Source: Streptomyces sp. DH-12 (GTDB taxonomy: Bacteria > Actinomycetota > Actinomycetes > Streptomycetales > Streptomycetaceae). From it: 64,000 bases of DNA. Below are positions 55,116 to 64,000 of the stretch, in pieces (within the stretch, counting starts at the first letter, position 1; the number at the start of each line of letters is the position of its first letter). The notes beneath the pieces were generated by a model. That model had not been told where the DNA came from and did no database searches. It worked only from the letters and a program-made list of their open reading frames with translations. Location: positions 7,324,501 through 7,388,500 of the forward strand of contig NZ_PPFB01000001.1 of NCBI RefSeq assembly GCF_002899455.1, given 5' to 3'. A program made the translations under genes and the position numbers.

Positions 55116-56780
55116 ACTGGACCGAGTGCTGCGGTCGAAGGCCGACGGGGCGATCCACCTGCACGACCTGACCCGCGAGCACCCACCGGCGGCCTTCGTC
55201 CTGTTCTCCTCGGCGGCCGCCGCCCTCGGCAGCCCCGGTCAGGCCAACTATGCGGCGGCGAACGTCCTGCTGGACGGTCTGGCCCGGCACCGTCGCGCCG
55301 CCGGACTGCCCGCGCTCTCCATCGCGTGGGGCCTGTGGGGACAGCGCACGGGATGACCACCCATCTGTTTGAGGCGGACCTGCGCCGGATGACGCGCGCG
55401 GGTCTGGCCCCGCTGGACACCGAGGGCGGACTGGCGCTGCTCGATGCCGCGCTGGCGACGGGTGAGGCGACCGTACTCGGAGCGCGGGTGGACCTGGCGA
55501 CCCTGCGCGCCCGGGGTGCCGATGCGACGATCCCGCCGTTCCTCCGCAGCCTGGTGAGGGTGCCCGCCCGGACCGCGCCGAACAGATCGGCGGAGCGGGA
55601 GCGGGAGGCGACGGTACGGCGGGAACTTGCCGGTCTGACACCGCAGAAGCGCCGGCAGGCGCTGCTGCACCTGGTCCGCTCCGCCGCGGCCGCCGTGCTC
55701 GGCCACGCCGACGTCGGCCAGGTCCCGTTCGACGGGGCGTTCACCGAGCTCGGCTTCGACTCGCTCACCGCCGTCGAGCTGCGCAACCGGGTGCAGGCCT
55801 CGACGGAGTTGCGGCTGCCCGCGACCCTGGTCTTCGACCACGCGACCCCGCTCGCGCTGGCGGCGTACCTGGATGAGGAACTGGCGGCCGGGCCGAGCCC
55901 CGCCCCGGCGGAGGAAGCCCGCAGGACCCTTGTGGAGAGCGGCGCGCCGGACAGCATCGAGGCGCTGTACCGGGCGGCCTGCCGGCAGCGGAAGGCGCGC
56001 GAGGCGATGGACCTGCTCGCCGCGGCGTCCCGGCTCCGGGAGCAGTTCACCGACCCGGCGGCGCTGGCCACCCCGCCCCGGCCGGTCCGCCTGGCCTCCG
56101 GTTCCGACGAACCCGTGCTGGTCTGCCTGTCCACGATCACCGCGCTGTCCGGCGTCTACCAGTACGCCTGCTTCGGCACGGCCCTCAAGCAGCGACGCGA
56201 GGCGTGGTTCGTGCCGGTGCCGGGGTTCACGGCGCACGAGCCGGTGCCGGCCGGTGTGGACGCCATCGTCGATCTGCACGCCGACCTCGTGCTGCGGTGC
56301 GCCGAGGCCCGCGCGTTCGCCCTCGTCGGCCACTCGGCCGGTGGCTGGCTGGCGCACGCGGTGACGAGCCGGCTGGACGCTCGGGGTGTGCCGCCGGTGG
56401 GTACCGTACTGATCGACACCTACCTGCCGGGCAGTTCCGCGTTCACCCAGGTACAGGACGCGCTGACCGACATGATGTTCGACCACGAGTCCACGGTCGG
56501 GCGGCTCGACAGCGCCCGGCTCACCGCGATGGGCGCCTATCTGCGGCTGTTCGACGACTGGAAGCCCGAACCGGTGCGCACACCGGCCCTGTTCGTCCGC
56601 GCGGGCGAGCCGGTGACCGACACCGTCCCGGGCGACGGGTGGCGCCTGAGCTGGCCGCTGCCGAACACCACGCGGGAGGTTCCGGGCGACCACTTCTCCA
56701 TGATGCAGTCCGGCGCCGCCACGACCACCGAGGCCGTCGACGCCTGGTTGCGCGACATCCCGCGACCGAAGGCCGGTTGA
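55116..56780 (+). pseudogene. Type I polyketide synthase tail: partial KR, ACP, thioesterase
   Basis: 55116-55356 encodes the end of a ketoreductase (FVLFSSAAAALGSPGQANYAAAN with the catalytic Ser and Tyr, then LSIAWGLWGQRTG) and needs one added base near 55353 to join the next frame. From 55355: FEADLRRMTRAGLAPLDTEGG linker; ACP with phosphopantetheine Ser in FTELGFDSLTAVELRNRV (about 55745-55800); and a macrolide-type thioesterase with the nucleophile in LVGHSAGGWLAHAV and a late active-site His in VPGDHFSMM. This is the C-terminal end of a last PKS module. The rest of the synthase was removed at the IS6 end (55115). No loading, KS or AT domain is present. Confidence 0.9.
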
Positions 56781-56786
56781 GTCGAG

Positions 56787-56830
56787 GCGGGGCTGCCCCG
56801 GCCGGCCGGGTCCGGGCGGGGCAGCCCCGC
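56787..56830. terminator. Hairpin terminator after the PKS tail
   Basis: GCGGGGCTGCCCC and its complement GGGGCAGCCCCGC, 18-base loop, 7 bases after the PKS stop. Confidence 0.65.
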
Positions 56831-56840
56831 GTACGAGACG

Positions 56841-56874
56841 CCACAGGGCCCCGGCACACGCCGGAGCCCTGTGG
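56841..56874. terminator. Second hairpin between convergent genes
   Basis: CCACAGGGC(CC)CGGC pairs with GCCGG(A)GCCCTGTGG around an ACAC loop, 13 bases past the stop of the convergent FAD oxidoreductase gene (56887). It probably terminates that transcript. Confidence 0.65.
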
Positions 56875-56886
56875 CATCGGGTCCGT

Positions 56887-58260
56887 TCAGCCGTTGTGCG
56901 CGGCCAGCGCGTCCGTCAGCTCCGTGTAGGACGGACCGGGGGAGAGCACCGGAGGCTCCCAGCCGGTGGCCAGTACGGCGTCCAGCCGCTCACGTACCTC
57001 GGGGGTGTCCAGGCTGTCCGGGGAAGCCATCAGATTGGCGCGCAGTTGCGCCAGTTCCCACAGGTGGTGGTCCTGCTGACCGGCCAGGGCGGTGAGAACG
57101 GCCGGCGGGAGGCCGGAGGGCGGCTCCGGACGGCCGTCCACCGTCGCGCGCCAGCTCCGGGTGCGCTCCACGTCGTCGTGGACCCCGTCCTCGTACCAGG
57201 GGCGGACCGTGCGCCGGACGTAGGCCCGCAGCCCTGCGCCCACCGCCTCCAGGTCCGCGCCGTGGCGGCCCATCAGGTCACTGAGTTCGGCCGCACCGGC
57301 CAGGGCGAAGGAAGCGCCACGGCCCAGGATGGGATCGGTCGTGCACAGCACGTCCCCGATCGGCAGATAGCCGGACGGGGTGTCGGGCGTCAGCTCGCGC
57401 CAGGTGTTGGTGAGTCCGGCCATCGGTACGACGTCCCCGATCGGCTCGGCGCTGCCCGGCCGGAGCCACGGCTCGAACTGGGCCACCGCGTTCGCGGCGG
57501 CCTCGAACGTGCCGGTCTCGCGCAGCCGCCCGAGTGCCTCGTCCTCCGGCAGCCGGGCGAACACCACCGCGAACGTACGGTTGTCATGTGCGTAGAGCCC
57601 GCCGCCGAAGCCCGCTCCACCCGCGAAGACCACGGGAACCAGGAACGTAGGCGGCTTCGGCACGCCGTCAAGGAGTCGGTAGAAACGGCTGTGGTAGACG
57701 TTGCCGCAGGGGCTCTCCTCCACCTCCTTGGTGAAGGCGCCGACCAGCGGCGAGCGACGCCCCGTGGCGTCCACCACCGCGTCCGCGTCGATCACCGCGC
57801 CGTTCACCCGCACACCCCGGACGCGTCCCCGGTCCACCACGACCTCACGGACCGAGAGGCCGTGGTGGACCCGGACACCGGCCTGCCCCTGCAGGGCGCG
57901 GTGCAGTACCCACTCGACGGTCGCCCGGCGTGAGCCGAAGCTCGCCAGCTCGGTCGCGTCGGCCGGGGCCTCGACCCCGGGCGGCGCGGTCATGTCCACC
58001 TCGTCGACTCCATGTGCGAGCAGATCCTCGTGCACATCCGGCAACCGGGTGTGCAGCAGGTGCCGGAACAGGCCGAGGAACATGTGCGGGTGGCGGACCT
58101 GCGGCGCACCCGGCCGCTGCCACTCCTGAACGTCGCCGAGGTCCTTCGGCGGGGGACCGTCCCGCTCCACCAGGTCCACCGCGTACCCCTGGCGGGCGAG
58201 CAGCAGCGCGGCGCTCAGTCCGGCTATGCCCCCGCCCGCCACCACGATTCGTGCAGCCAT
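56887..58260 (-). CDS. FAD-dependent oxidoreductase (monooxygenase-like)
   Basis: 457 residues from ATG 58260. Dinucleotide fold VVAGGGIAGLSAALLLARQG with ribose-binding Glu in VDLVERD; the middle has VVDATGRRSPLVGAF; the second FAD contact is GYLPIGDVLCTTDPILGRGASFALAGA (GD motif). Resembles flavin monooxygenases/halogenase-like tailoring enzymes near polyketide clusters, e.g. epoxidases or hydroxylases. It is convergent with the PKS tail and was probably part of that cluster. Substrate unknown. Confidence 0.83.
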   Translation of the reverse strand: MAARIVVAGGGIAGLSAALLLARQGYAVDLVERDGPPPKDLGDVQEWQRPGAPQVRHPHMFLGLFRHLLHTRLPDVHEDLLAHGVDEVDMTAPPGVEAPADATELASFGSRRATVEWVLHRALQGQAGVRVHHGLSVREVVVDRGRVRGVRVNGAVIDADAVVDATGRRSPLVGAFTKEVEESPCGNVYHSRFYRLLDGVPKPPTFLVPVVFAGGAGFGGGLYAHDNRTFAVVFARLPEDEALGRLRETGTFEAAANAVAQFEPWLRPGSAEPIGDVVPMAGLTNTWRELTPDTPSGYLPIGDVLCTTDPILGRGASFALAGAAELSDLMGRHGADLEAVGAGLRAYVRRTVRPWYEDGVHDDVERTRSWRATVDGRPEPPSGLPPAVLTALAGQQDHHLWELAQLRANLMASPDSLDTPEVRERLDAVLATGWEPPVLSPGPSYTELTDALAAHNG

Positions 58261-58382
58261 GCATGCTCCCGGATGTTGTGCGGCCCCCACGAGTCACTGC
58301 GAAGCGGCGGCCACACCCCAGGCCCGTGCCCCGGTCGGGCACTGTGCCCGTGCCGTTGAGCCGACTGCGTCACGCCGCGATG

Positions 58383-59474
58383 CTAGTGACCTGAGTCGGA
58401 GATTCGTCGGCAGTAGGCCGCGACTTTGTCGAGGATTTCGTCGGCAGTCTTCGTCCAGACGAACGGTCGTGGATTGTCGTTCCAGTCGGCCAGCCAGGAA
58501 CGAATATCGCGTTCGAGGGCCTGGACGGAGCGGTGGACACCGCGCTTGAGCTTCTTCTGCGTGAGCTCGGCGAACCACCGCTCCACCAGGTTCAGCCAGG
58601 ACGAACTCGTCGGAGTGAAGTGCAGATGGAACCGCGGGTGAGCCAGCAGCCACTTCTTGACGGCGGGTGTCTTGTGGGTGACGTAGTTGTCCAGGATGAG
58701 ATGGACCTCGAGGTCGGCGGGCACCTCCTTGTCCAGCCTGGCCAGGAACTTCTTGAACTCCACGGCCCGGTGCCTGCGGTGCAGGGAGCCGATCACTTTG
58801 CCGGTGGCGACCTCCAGGGCCGCGAACAGGGTGGTGGTGCCGGCCCGGACGTAGTCGTGGCTGCGGCGCTCAGGAACCCCGGGCATCATCGGCAGCACCG
58901 GCTGAGAGCGGTCGAGGGCCTGGATCTGCGACTTCTCGTCCACACACAGGACCAGGGCCTTCTCCGGCGGATCCAGATACAACCCGACGACGTCACGGAC
59001 TTTGTCGATGAACAGCGGGTCGGTGGACAGCTTGAACGTCTGTGACCGGTGCGGGGCCAGGGCGAACGCCCGCCAGATCCGCGAGATCGCGGACTGGGAC
59101 ATGCCCGTGGCCGCCGCCATCGACCTGGTCGACCAGTGGGTGGCGTTCTTCGGCTTCTCCTCCAGCGTCTTGACGATGACCCGCTCGACGTCCGCGTCGG
59201 TGATCTTCCGCGGAGCACCGGGCCGCGGCTCGTCACACAGGCCGTCCAGCCCTCGCTCGAGGAAGCGTCGCCGCCAGGTGCGGACCGTGTCCGGAGAGGC
59301 ACCCAGCCGGCGCGACACCTCCATGATCGAGTGTCCGTCGGCGCACTCCAGCACGATCCTTGAACGCTGGGCCAGTGCCTGAGCGGTCGAGCGGCGGCGC
59401 ACCCAGCCCTCCAGCACGGCCCGCTGGGCATCGGTCACCGACAACGGCGGAATCTTCGGACCCGGACGACTCAT
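58383..59474 (-). CDS. IS630-family transposase
   Basis: 363 residues from ATG 59474: two HTH segments (AQALAQRSRIVLECADGHSI, VSRRLGASPDTVRTWRRRFL), then VLCVDEKSQIQALDRSQPVL (first Asp), LHLILDNYVTHKTPAV-like second Asp region, and SSSWLNLVERWFAELTQKK (Glu). Intact. Its stop codon lies in the TA/CTAG target at the element edge. Confidence 0.93.
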   Translation of the reverse strand: MSRPGPKIPPLSVTDAQRAVLEGWVRRRSTAQALAQRSRIVLECADGHSIMEVSRRLGASPDTVRTWRRRFLERGLDGLCDEPRPGAPRKITDADVERVIVKTLEEKPKNATHWSTRSMAAATGMSQSAISRIWRAFALAPHRSQTFKLSTDPLFIDKVRDVVGLYLDPPEKALVLCVDEKSQIQALDRSQPVLPMMPGVPERRSHDYVRAGTTTLFAALEVATGKVIGSLHRRHRAVEFKKFLARLDKEVPADLEVHLILDNYVTHKTPAVKKWLLAHPRFHLHFTPTSSSWLNLVERWFAELTQKKLKRGVHRSVQALERDIRSWLADWNDNPRPFVWTKTADEILDKVAAYCRRISDSGH

Positions 59475-59508
59475 GCCAAACCAACGACGAGTCTCCGACT
59501 CAGGTCAC
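58386..59508 (-). mobile_element. IS630-family insertion sequence, intact
   Basis: 1123 bp with the same GTGACCTGAGTCGGAGATTC ends as 21472-22592 but inverted in orientation; TA at 58384-58385 and 59509-59510. The right TA is the middle of the CTAG used by the next IS701. Confidence 0.92.
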
Positions 59509-59511
59509 TAG

Positions 59512-60953
59512 TAGGGCTTGGTTATCTTCACTCGCGGGTGGCGTGTCCGTTTGCTCGTGGGTGTCGTTGAGGTGGTGTGACACCTGAGGAGTTGGCCGGG
59601 GTCCGGGAGGACCTGGAGGCGTTCGCGGCGGAGTTGTTCGACGGGTTCTTCCGGGCGGATCAACGGCGGTGGGGGCAGGCGTATGTGCGCGGGCTGCTGC
59701 TGGACGGACGGCGCAAGTCGGTGGAACCGATGGCGGCCCGTCTCGGCGGGGACGGCAACCGGCAGGCGCTGGCCCACTTCATCACCTCCAGTCCGTGGGA
59801 TGCGGCGCATGTGCGGGCCCGGCTGGCCTGGCGGATGCACGAGGCGATCGGCCCGGAAGCGCTGATCGTGGACGACACCGGCTTCCTGAAGGATGGGGAT
59901 GCGTCGGCGTGTGTGGCCCGGCAGTACACCGGCACCGCGGGCAAGGTCACCAACTGCCAGGTGGGCGTCTCGGTGCACCTGGCCACCGATCATGCCTCGG
60001 CTGCGATCGACTGGCGGCTGTTCGTGCCGTCCTCCTGGGATCCGGCCTCGCCCGAGGCGGATCCGGCCAAGGTCGCCCGCCGCACCCGCTGCGGCGTTCC
60101 CGACCAGGTCGGGCATGTGGAGAAGTGGCAGCTCGCTTTGGACATGATCGACGAGACCCTCTCGTGGGGCATCGACATCCCACTGGTGGTCGCGGACGCC
60201 GGCTACGGCGATGCCGCCGCCTTCCGCCTCGGCCTGGAGGAACGGGACCTGCCCTATGCGGTCGGCATCTCCGGCCGTCACACCGCGCATCCGGCCGAGG
60301 CCCGGCCCGTCCAACCGGTCTATGCGGGCACCGGGCGTCCGCCGAAGATCCAGTACCCCGAGCCCGCGCAGCCCGTGAAGGACCTGGTCATCGCGGCCGG
60401 CCGGACGGCGGCCCGGCCGGTGTCCTGGCGGGAGGGCTCCCGGCCGGGCAAGGGCCGCAGTGGCGTCAAGCGCATGTACTCGCGCTTCGTCGCCCTGCGC
60501 ATCCGCCCGGCCGGACGCGGCGTCCGCAGGGCCGCCGACGATCCGGAGCTGCCCGAGCGGTGGCTGCTGGCCGAGTGGCCGGCCACCGAGAGCGAACCGG
60601 TGCAGTTCTGGCTGTCGAACCTGCCCTCCGGCATGCCGCTGGCCACCCTGGTGCGGCTGGCCAAACTCCGCTGGCGCATTGAGCACGACTACCGCGAGAT
60701 GAAACAGGCGCTGGGCCTGGCCCACTTCGAGGGCCGCACCTGGGCCGGCTGGCACCACCACGTCACCCTCGTCTCCGCCGCCCACGCCTTTTGCACCCTG
60801 CAACGACTGGCCCGCCACCCAAAAGAAGCGGCGCAGGTCTGAGCCTCTACCAAGTCGTCCGGGAACTGCAGACACTCCTCGCCACCTGGACCGGCGCCTG
60901 CCCCACCTGCCACCGCGACATACCCACCCCACTCCGGACCTGACCAAGCACTA
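59512..60953 (+). mobile_element. IS701-family insertion sequence (copy 2 of an identical pair)
   Basis: Same 1442-bp sequence and orientation as 17914-19355. CTAG at 59508-59511 (shared with the IS630 edge) and at 60954-60957 (shared with the next element). Confidence 0.93.
59577..60842 (+). CDS. IS701-family transposase
   Basis: 421 residues, identical in translation to 17979-19244, with all three catalytic motifs (LIVDDTGFLK, VVADAGYGDA, HDYREMKQALGL). Confidence 0.94.
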   Translation: MTPEELAGVREDLEAFAAELFDGFFRADQRRWGQAYVRGLLLDGRRKSVEPMAARLGGDGNRQALAHFITSSPWDAAHVRARLAWRMHEAIGPEALIVDDTGFLKDGDASACVARQYTGTAGKVTNCQVGVSVHLATDHASAAIDWRLFVPSSWDPASPEADPAKVARRTRCGVPDQVGHVEKWQLALDMIDETLSWGIDIPLVVADAGYGDAAAFRLGLEERDLPYAVGISGRHTAHPAEARPVQPVYAGTGRPPKIQYPEPAQPVKDLVIAAGRTAARPVSWREGSRPGKGRSGVKRMYSRFVALRIRPAGRGVRRAADDPELPERWLLAEWPATESEPVQFWLSNLPSGMPLATLVRLAKLRWRIEHDYREMKQALGLAHFEGRTWAGWHHHVTLVSAAHAFCTLQRLARHPKEAAQV

Positions 60954-60957
60954 CTAG

Positions 60958-62562
60958 CTTGATCTTTAACCTGTGCGGCGGGGCCGTGGGGTCGTTGACT
61001 TCTTTGTTCGTCGTTGCGTCGGCTGTGCTTTGCGGGGTGTGTGCACGTCGTGGCGGGGTGTGGGCTGGGTGTTCTTGCGGCCCGGTGGTCGTCCAGGACC
61101 GGGCCGGGAGGGTTTCGGTGCCTGGGCCGGGCAGGCGGTCGTCGGGCGGATGTGTCGGAAGTCCCGGCGGACACGGGCGGGGGTGAGTCTGTCCGGCGGG
61201 CTGGGTTTCTCCCAGGGGCGGCGCCGGTCGGCTGCCAGCGGCCGGGCGAGCCGCAGTTGGGTGTAGGCGGCGAGGATCAGCCAGGTCCAGCGGTCGGCCG
61301 CTTCGGGGGTGCGGATCTTCGGTGTGGTCCAGCCCAGGGTCTGCTTGAACAGGCGGAAGGTGTGCTCGATGTCGAAGCGTCGCAGGTAGGACTGCCAGAG
61401 GCGGTCGGCGTCGGCTTCGGTGGCGTCGGTGCCCGACCACCACAGCCAGACCGGCTTGGGGGTGGCTCCGCTGGGCAGGTGGTCGATGTCCAGGCGGATC
61501 ACCGTCCCCTCGATGATGGGGAGGGTGCCGTCGGCCATGGCCCAGGAGGAGCGGTGGGTCAGCTTGGGATGCAGCCGGTTCCAGGAGCGGGCCAGGGCGG
61601 TGCCGTAGAGGCGGGTGTCGGTGACGGTCTGGGTGTCCGGGGTGCCCCAGGTGTCGGGCTGGCCGAAGACGAACTCGCCGCCGTGCCGGGGCGGGCGGCC
61701 CATCGTGCCCGGCCGACGAGGCGGAACAGGCCTGCGCAGGACCCGGTCCGAACGCATCCGGGCCAGCACCTGCACGGGCAGATCTCGCAGGAGGAAGGCC
61801 AGGCGGGGTGCGTCGTAGCCGGCGTCCGCGACGATGAGGATGTCCGGGTCGCCCGTCTGCCACTGACCCGCCCTGATCAGTCGCTCAACCAGTTCGCGCA
61901 GTTGGCGGGCGGTGACTGTGGCAGTGTCGTCCCCGGGTGCCAGCCGAAGCGCGTCCAGCGGCGCGGTCCATGAACTGCGGCCGGGCTCGAGCGCGCAGAC
62001 GATGGAGTACGGCCAGCCGGGAACGGGGATGTGCTGGTCCTTGCCGCGTCCGTAGGTGTGGCACAGGATCCGTTGCGGTGAGGTGTGAGCATTGGGCCGC
62101 AGCCAACAGGTGATGTCGACAGCCAGGACCAGCCGGCCATCAGCGGCCCGCGGCAGGGGCACCGCGGTCAGGGCCTGCCGCAGCCGGTCCGTATCCACTT
62201 GGCCGCGGGCCACCGCCGCGTAAAGTCCGCCGTGACCGCGACGGTGTTCGCCCACCAATGACAGCTCGGCCAGCGACCTGACCGGCCCGTCACCGCACAG
62301 GACGGCGTCGGCCAGCTCGAACAACGCATCCGAACGAGCGGTGAGACAGGAGTAGAACTCGCCCCGGAAGCGTGACAGTTGCGCCAATTCCTCTTGCCGG
62401 GTGTCGCGTTGCAGCAGACTCATCCTTGCGGCCTTCGTGCTGGACGTGTGTGTTCCTTGGTCGGAGCACATGTTCAGACGAAGGCCGCTTCTGCGTCCGC
62501 CGGATACCGAACCGAGTGATCAAGTTCGAGACGCCATTCGACGCCGGACGTTAAAGATCAAG
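60958..62562 (-). mobile_element. IS4-like element with CTAG target
   Basis: 1605 bp bounded by perfect 13-bp ends CTTGATCTTTAAC and flanked by CTAG (60954-60957, 62563-62566). One transposase gene is carried on the minus strand. Confidence 0.9.
60966..62423 (-). CDS. IS4-like (IS701-related) transposase
   Basis: About 485 residues from ATG 62423. LAVDITCWLRPNAHTSPQR (first Asp), ILIVADAGYDAPRLAFLLRD (second Asp), YLRRFDIEHTFRLFKQTLGW (Glu in IEHTFR). The C-terminal 80 residues are Arg/Pro/Thr-rich and probably bind DNA. The stop lies only 8 bases from the element end. Looks intact. Confidence 0.88.
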   Translation of the reverse strand: MSLLQRDTRQEELAQLSRFRGEFYSCLTARSDALFELADAVLCGDGPVRSLAELSLVGEHRRGHGGLYAAVARGQVDTDRLRQALTAVPLPRAADGRLVLAVDITCWLRPNAHTSPQRILCHTYGRGKDQHIPVPGWPYSIVCALEPGRSSWTAPLDALRLAPGDDTATVTARQLRELVERLIRAGQWQTGDPDILIVADAGYDAPRLAFLLRDLPVQVLARMRSDRVLRRPVPPRRPGTMGRPPRHGGEFVFGQPDTWGTPDTQTVTDTRLYGTALARSWNRLHPKLTHRSSWAMADGTLPIIEGTVIRLDIDHLPSGATPKPVWLWWSGTDATEADADRLWQSYLRRFDIEHTFRLFKQTLGWTTPKIRTPEAADRWTWLILAAYTQLRLARPLAADRRRPWEKPSPPDRLTPARVRRDFRHIRPTTACPAQAPKPSRPGPGRPPGRKNTQPTPRHDVHTPRKAQPTQRRTKKSTTPRPRRTG

Positions 62563-62634
62563 CTAGGCGGCCGCACACGGCCTTGTGGAGGACGGACGGT
62601 GAAGCTAGGGGTCCCCTATCCCACGGGAAGGGGC

Positions 62635-63645
62635 TCAGCCCTGAACGTCCGCGTTCTCGTTCCCGGCCTTCTCCGCCTCTGCCTTCGGCGCCTCCTTCGC
62701 CGCCTTCCTCGTCGCGACGAGGCTGGTGATCGTCGTGATGATCAGTACGCCGAAGATGACACCCAGCGAGACCGGGAGCGAGACCTCCGGGACGTTCAGA
62801 CTCGTCGTCTCGTGGATGCCGTGCAGGACCAGCTTCACGCCGATGAAGGCGAGGATGACCGACAGGCCGTACGACAGGTGGACCAGCTTCTTCAGCAGGC
62901 CGATGATGAGGAAGTACAGCTGGCGCAGACCCATCAGCGCGAAGGCGTTGGCGGTGAAGACGATGTACGGGTCCTGGGTCAGGCCGAAGATCGCGGGGAT
63001 CGAGTCCACCGCGAAGAGCAGGTCCGTGATGCCGATCGCCAGCATGACGATCAGCATCGGGGTGGCCAGCCGCTTGCCGTTCTCGCGGACGAACAGCTTC
63101 ATGCCGTGCCACGTGTCGGTGGAGGGCAGGCGCCGTTCGACGGCCTTCATCAGGCGGCCCTCCTCCCAGTCCTCGTCCTCCTCGCCGGCCCGCGCCTCCT
63201 GGACGAGCTTCCAGGCGGTCCAGATGAGGAAGGCGCCGAAGATGAAGAAGACCCAGGCGAACGAGTTGATCGCGGCGGCGCCCGCGGCGATGAACACGGC
63301 GCGCAGGACCAGCGCGATCAGCACGCCGACCATCAGCACGCGCTGTTGGTAGACCGACGGGACCGCGAACTTCGCCATGATCAGCACGAAGACGAACAAA
63401 TTGTCGACACTGAGCGACTTTTCGGTGACGTAACCCGCGAAGAACTCACCGGAGGCCTGTCCGCTGCCCCAGATCAGCAGGCCCACACCGAAGAGGACGG
63501 CGAGAACGATCCAGACGGTCGTCCAGATACCCGCCTCCTTGATCGAGACTTCGTGTGGCTTGCGGCCGCCGATTAAGAAGTCGGCCGCGATGAGCACGCA
63601 CAGCCCTACAACGGTGAGCACCCACATGGTCGTTGAGACGTTCAA
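62635..63645 (-). CDS. terC: TerC/Alx-family integral membrane protein
   Basis: 336 residues with about nine helices; family of manganese/metal exporters and tellurite-resistance-associated proteins. Signature acidic segments are present in helices: GYVTEKSLSVDNLFVFVLIM and GITDLLFAVDSIPAIFGLT, whose Asp residues are the likely metal ligands. Starts at TTG 63645 behind AGGAAGGAA; an ATG 18 bases later is possible. The C-terminus is Ala/Glu/Lys-rich. Monocistronic here; no other ter genes are in the window. About 70 bases separate its stop from the IS4-like element. Confidence 0.92.
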   Translation of the reverse strand: MNVSTTMWVLTVVGLCVLIAADFLIGGRKPHEVSIKEAGIWTTVWIVLAVLFGVGLLIWGSGQASGEFFAGYVTEKSLSVDNLFVFVLIMAKFAVPSVYQQRVLMVGVLIALVLRAVFIAAGAAAINSFAWVFFIFGAFLIWTAWKLVQEARAGEEDEDWEEGRLMKAVERRLPSTDTWHGMKLFVRENGKRLATPMLIVMLAIGITDLLFAVDSIPAIFGLTQDPYIVFTANAFALMGLRQLYFLIIGLLKKLVHLSYGLSVILAFIGVKLVLHGIHETTSLNVPEVSLPVSLGVIFGVLIITTITSLVATRKAAKEAPKAEAEKAGNENADVQG

Positions 63646-63780
63646 CCTGAATTCCTTCCTACGGCGAGAGCTGCCAAGGGTACAAGGATGCCCAAGAAAC
63701 AGTAAAGAAAGAGTAGGGGGTAGGTGCGGGCTTGCTGCTCCATGCGCTGGTCAGAGCCCAATGTCCATGACTTGAGGTGG

Positions 63781-64000
63781 CCGGTCTGGTCTGTGCGACG
63801 GTCGAGGCGACGGGTGGGCGCGAGCAGCACAATCGGACTCTGCCTGCCCGGTTGATGGTCTATCTGTCGATGGCGTTGTGGCTGGACTTCGGCAAGGGGC
63901 GCGTGCGGGTGCTGCGGAACCTGTTGCGCGGACCGCGGTGGGCGCGGGGTGGCTGAGACGGCTGTGTGGTGCCGGCGGACGGGGCGATCTTCCGGTCCCG
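63781..64000 (+). pseudogene. IS4-family transposase N-terminal fragment at the window edge
   Basis: Plus-strand reading VEATGGREQHNRTLPARLMV, then YLSMALWLDFGKGRVRVLRNLL and WARGG before TGA; the continuation VVPADGAIFRS is in another frame. This is the DUF4372-like start of IS4 transposases. At least one frameshift is present, and the rest lies outside the window. Confidence 0.65.

Noticed and set aside
63642..63830. 62-codon minus-strand frame upstream of terC
   Set aside because: It overlaps the terC ribosome site and start; it has a hydrophobic stretch but no ribosome site of its own. Also no manganese riboswitch consensus was seen there.

Overview
The window is very GC-rich, high-GC actinobacterial DNA. 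Protein families (WhiJ-type XRE/DUF5753 regulator, DUF6879, replication-relaxation protein, streptothricin acetyltransferase, type I PKS, Tat-exported GH2 enzyme) point to Streptomyces or a close relative. The density of insertion sequences, broken genes and plasmid-type genes suggests a chromosome arm or a large (possibly linear) plasmid rather than core chromosome. No telomere, origin, rRNA or tRNA was recognised.

Layout. 1-2.5 kb: IS5/IS6 scraps, then a histidine kinase/response regulator pair facing an MMPL exporter (2.75-5.0 kb). 5.3-6.1 kb: an IS6 element that cut a TmrB-like kinase gene. 6.1-11.4 kb: a decaying leftward cluster (ABC transporter, phosphotransferase, methyltransferase/Nudix fusion, FxLD-type methyltransferase, TmrB-like kinase). 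12-27 kb: a mosaic of IS6, IS3, IS630, IS701, IS5 and IS30 elements with islands of host genes (ricin-lectin membrane protein, GH2 remnant, serine recombinase remnants, a conserved hypothetical). 28-30 kb: an RNA candidate with terminator, a dead I36 inhibitor gene and a streptothricin acetyltransferase. 31.3-33.4 kb: a proton-pump rhodopsin plus its Brp/Blh retinal-forming dioxygenase. 34-39.5 kb: plasmid-like genes (replication-relaxation remnant, WhiJ-like regulatory cassette, DUF6415-like protein).

40.7-46.8 kb is a coherent leftward unit: a desaturase remnant, a NarL-type kinase and regulator, an ABC ATPase and an FtsX permease. The promoters of the desaturase and of the ABC genes share a conserved block with a TACC-NN-GGTA palindrome at nearly the same distance from the start codon, so they probably form one regulon of the embedded two-component system. 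47 kb carries two repeats with type I-E CRISPR geometry and a helicase fragment. 49.5-51 kb holds a methyltransferase and an AT-richer orphan immunity gene (Imm10). 51-55 kb is IS256 interrupted by ISL3, then IS6. 55.1-58.3 kb is the tail of a type I PKS (KR-ACP-TE) with an FAD oxidoreductase. 58.4-62.6 kb is an end-to-end chain IS630/IS701/IS4-like joined by CTAG tetranucleotides. The window ends with terC and an IS4-family fragment.

Many genes are damaged by frameshifts, nonsense codons, internal deletions or IS junctions. Intact operon-like sets worth attention are the MMPL/two-component set, the rhodopsin-blh pair, the WhiJ-like cassette and the kinase/regulator/ABC set. Coordinates of IS ends come from visible inverted repeats and may be off by a base or two.
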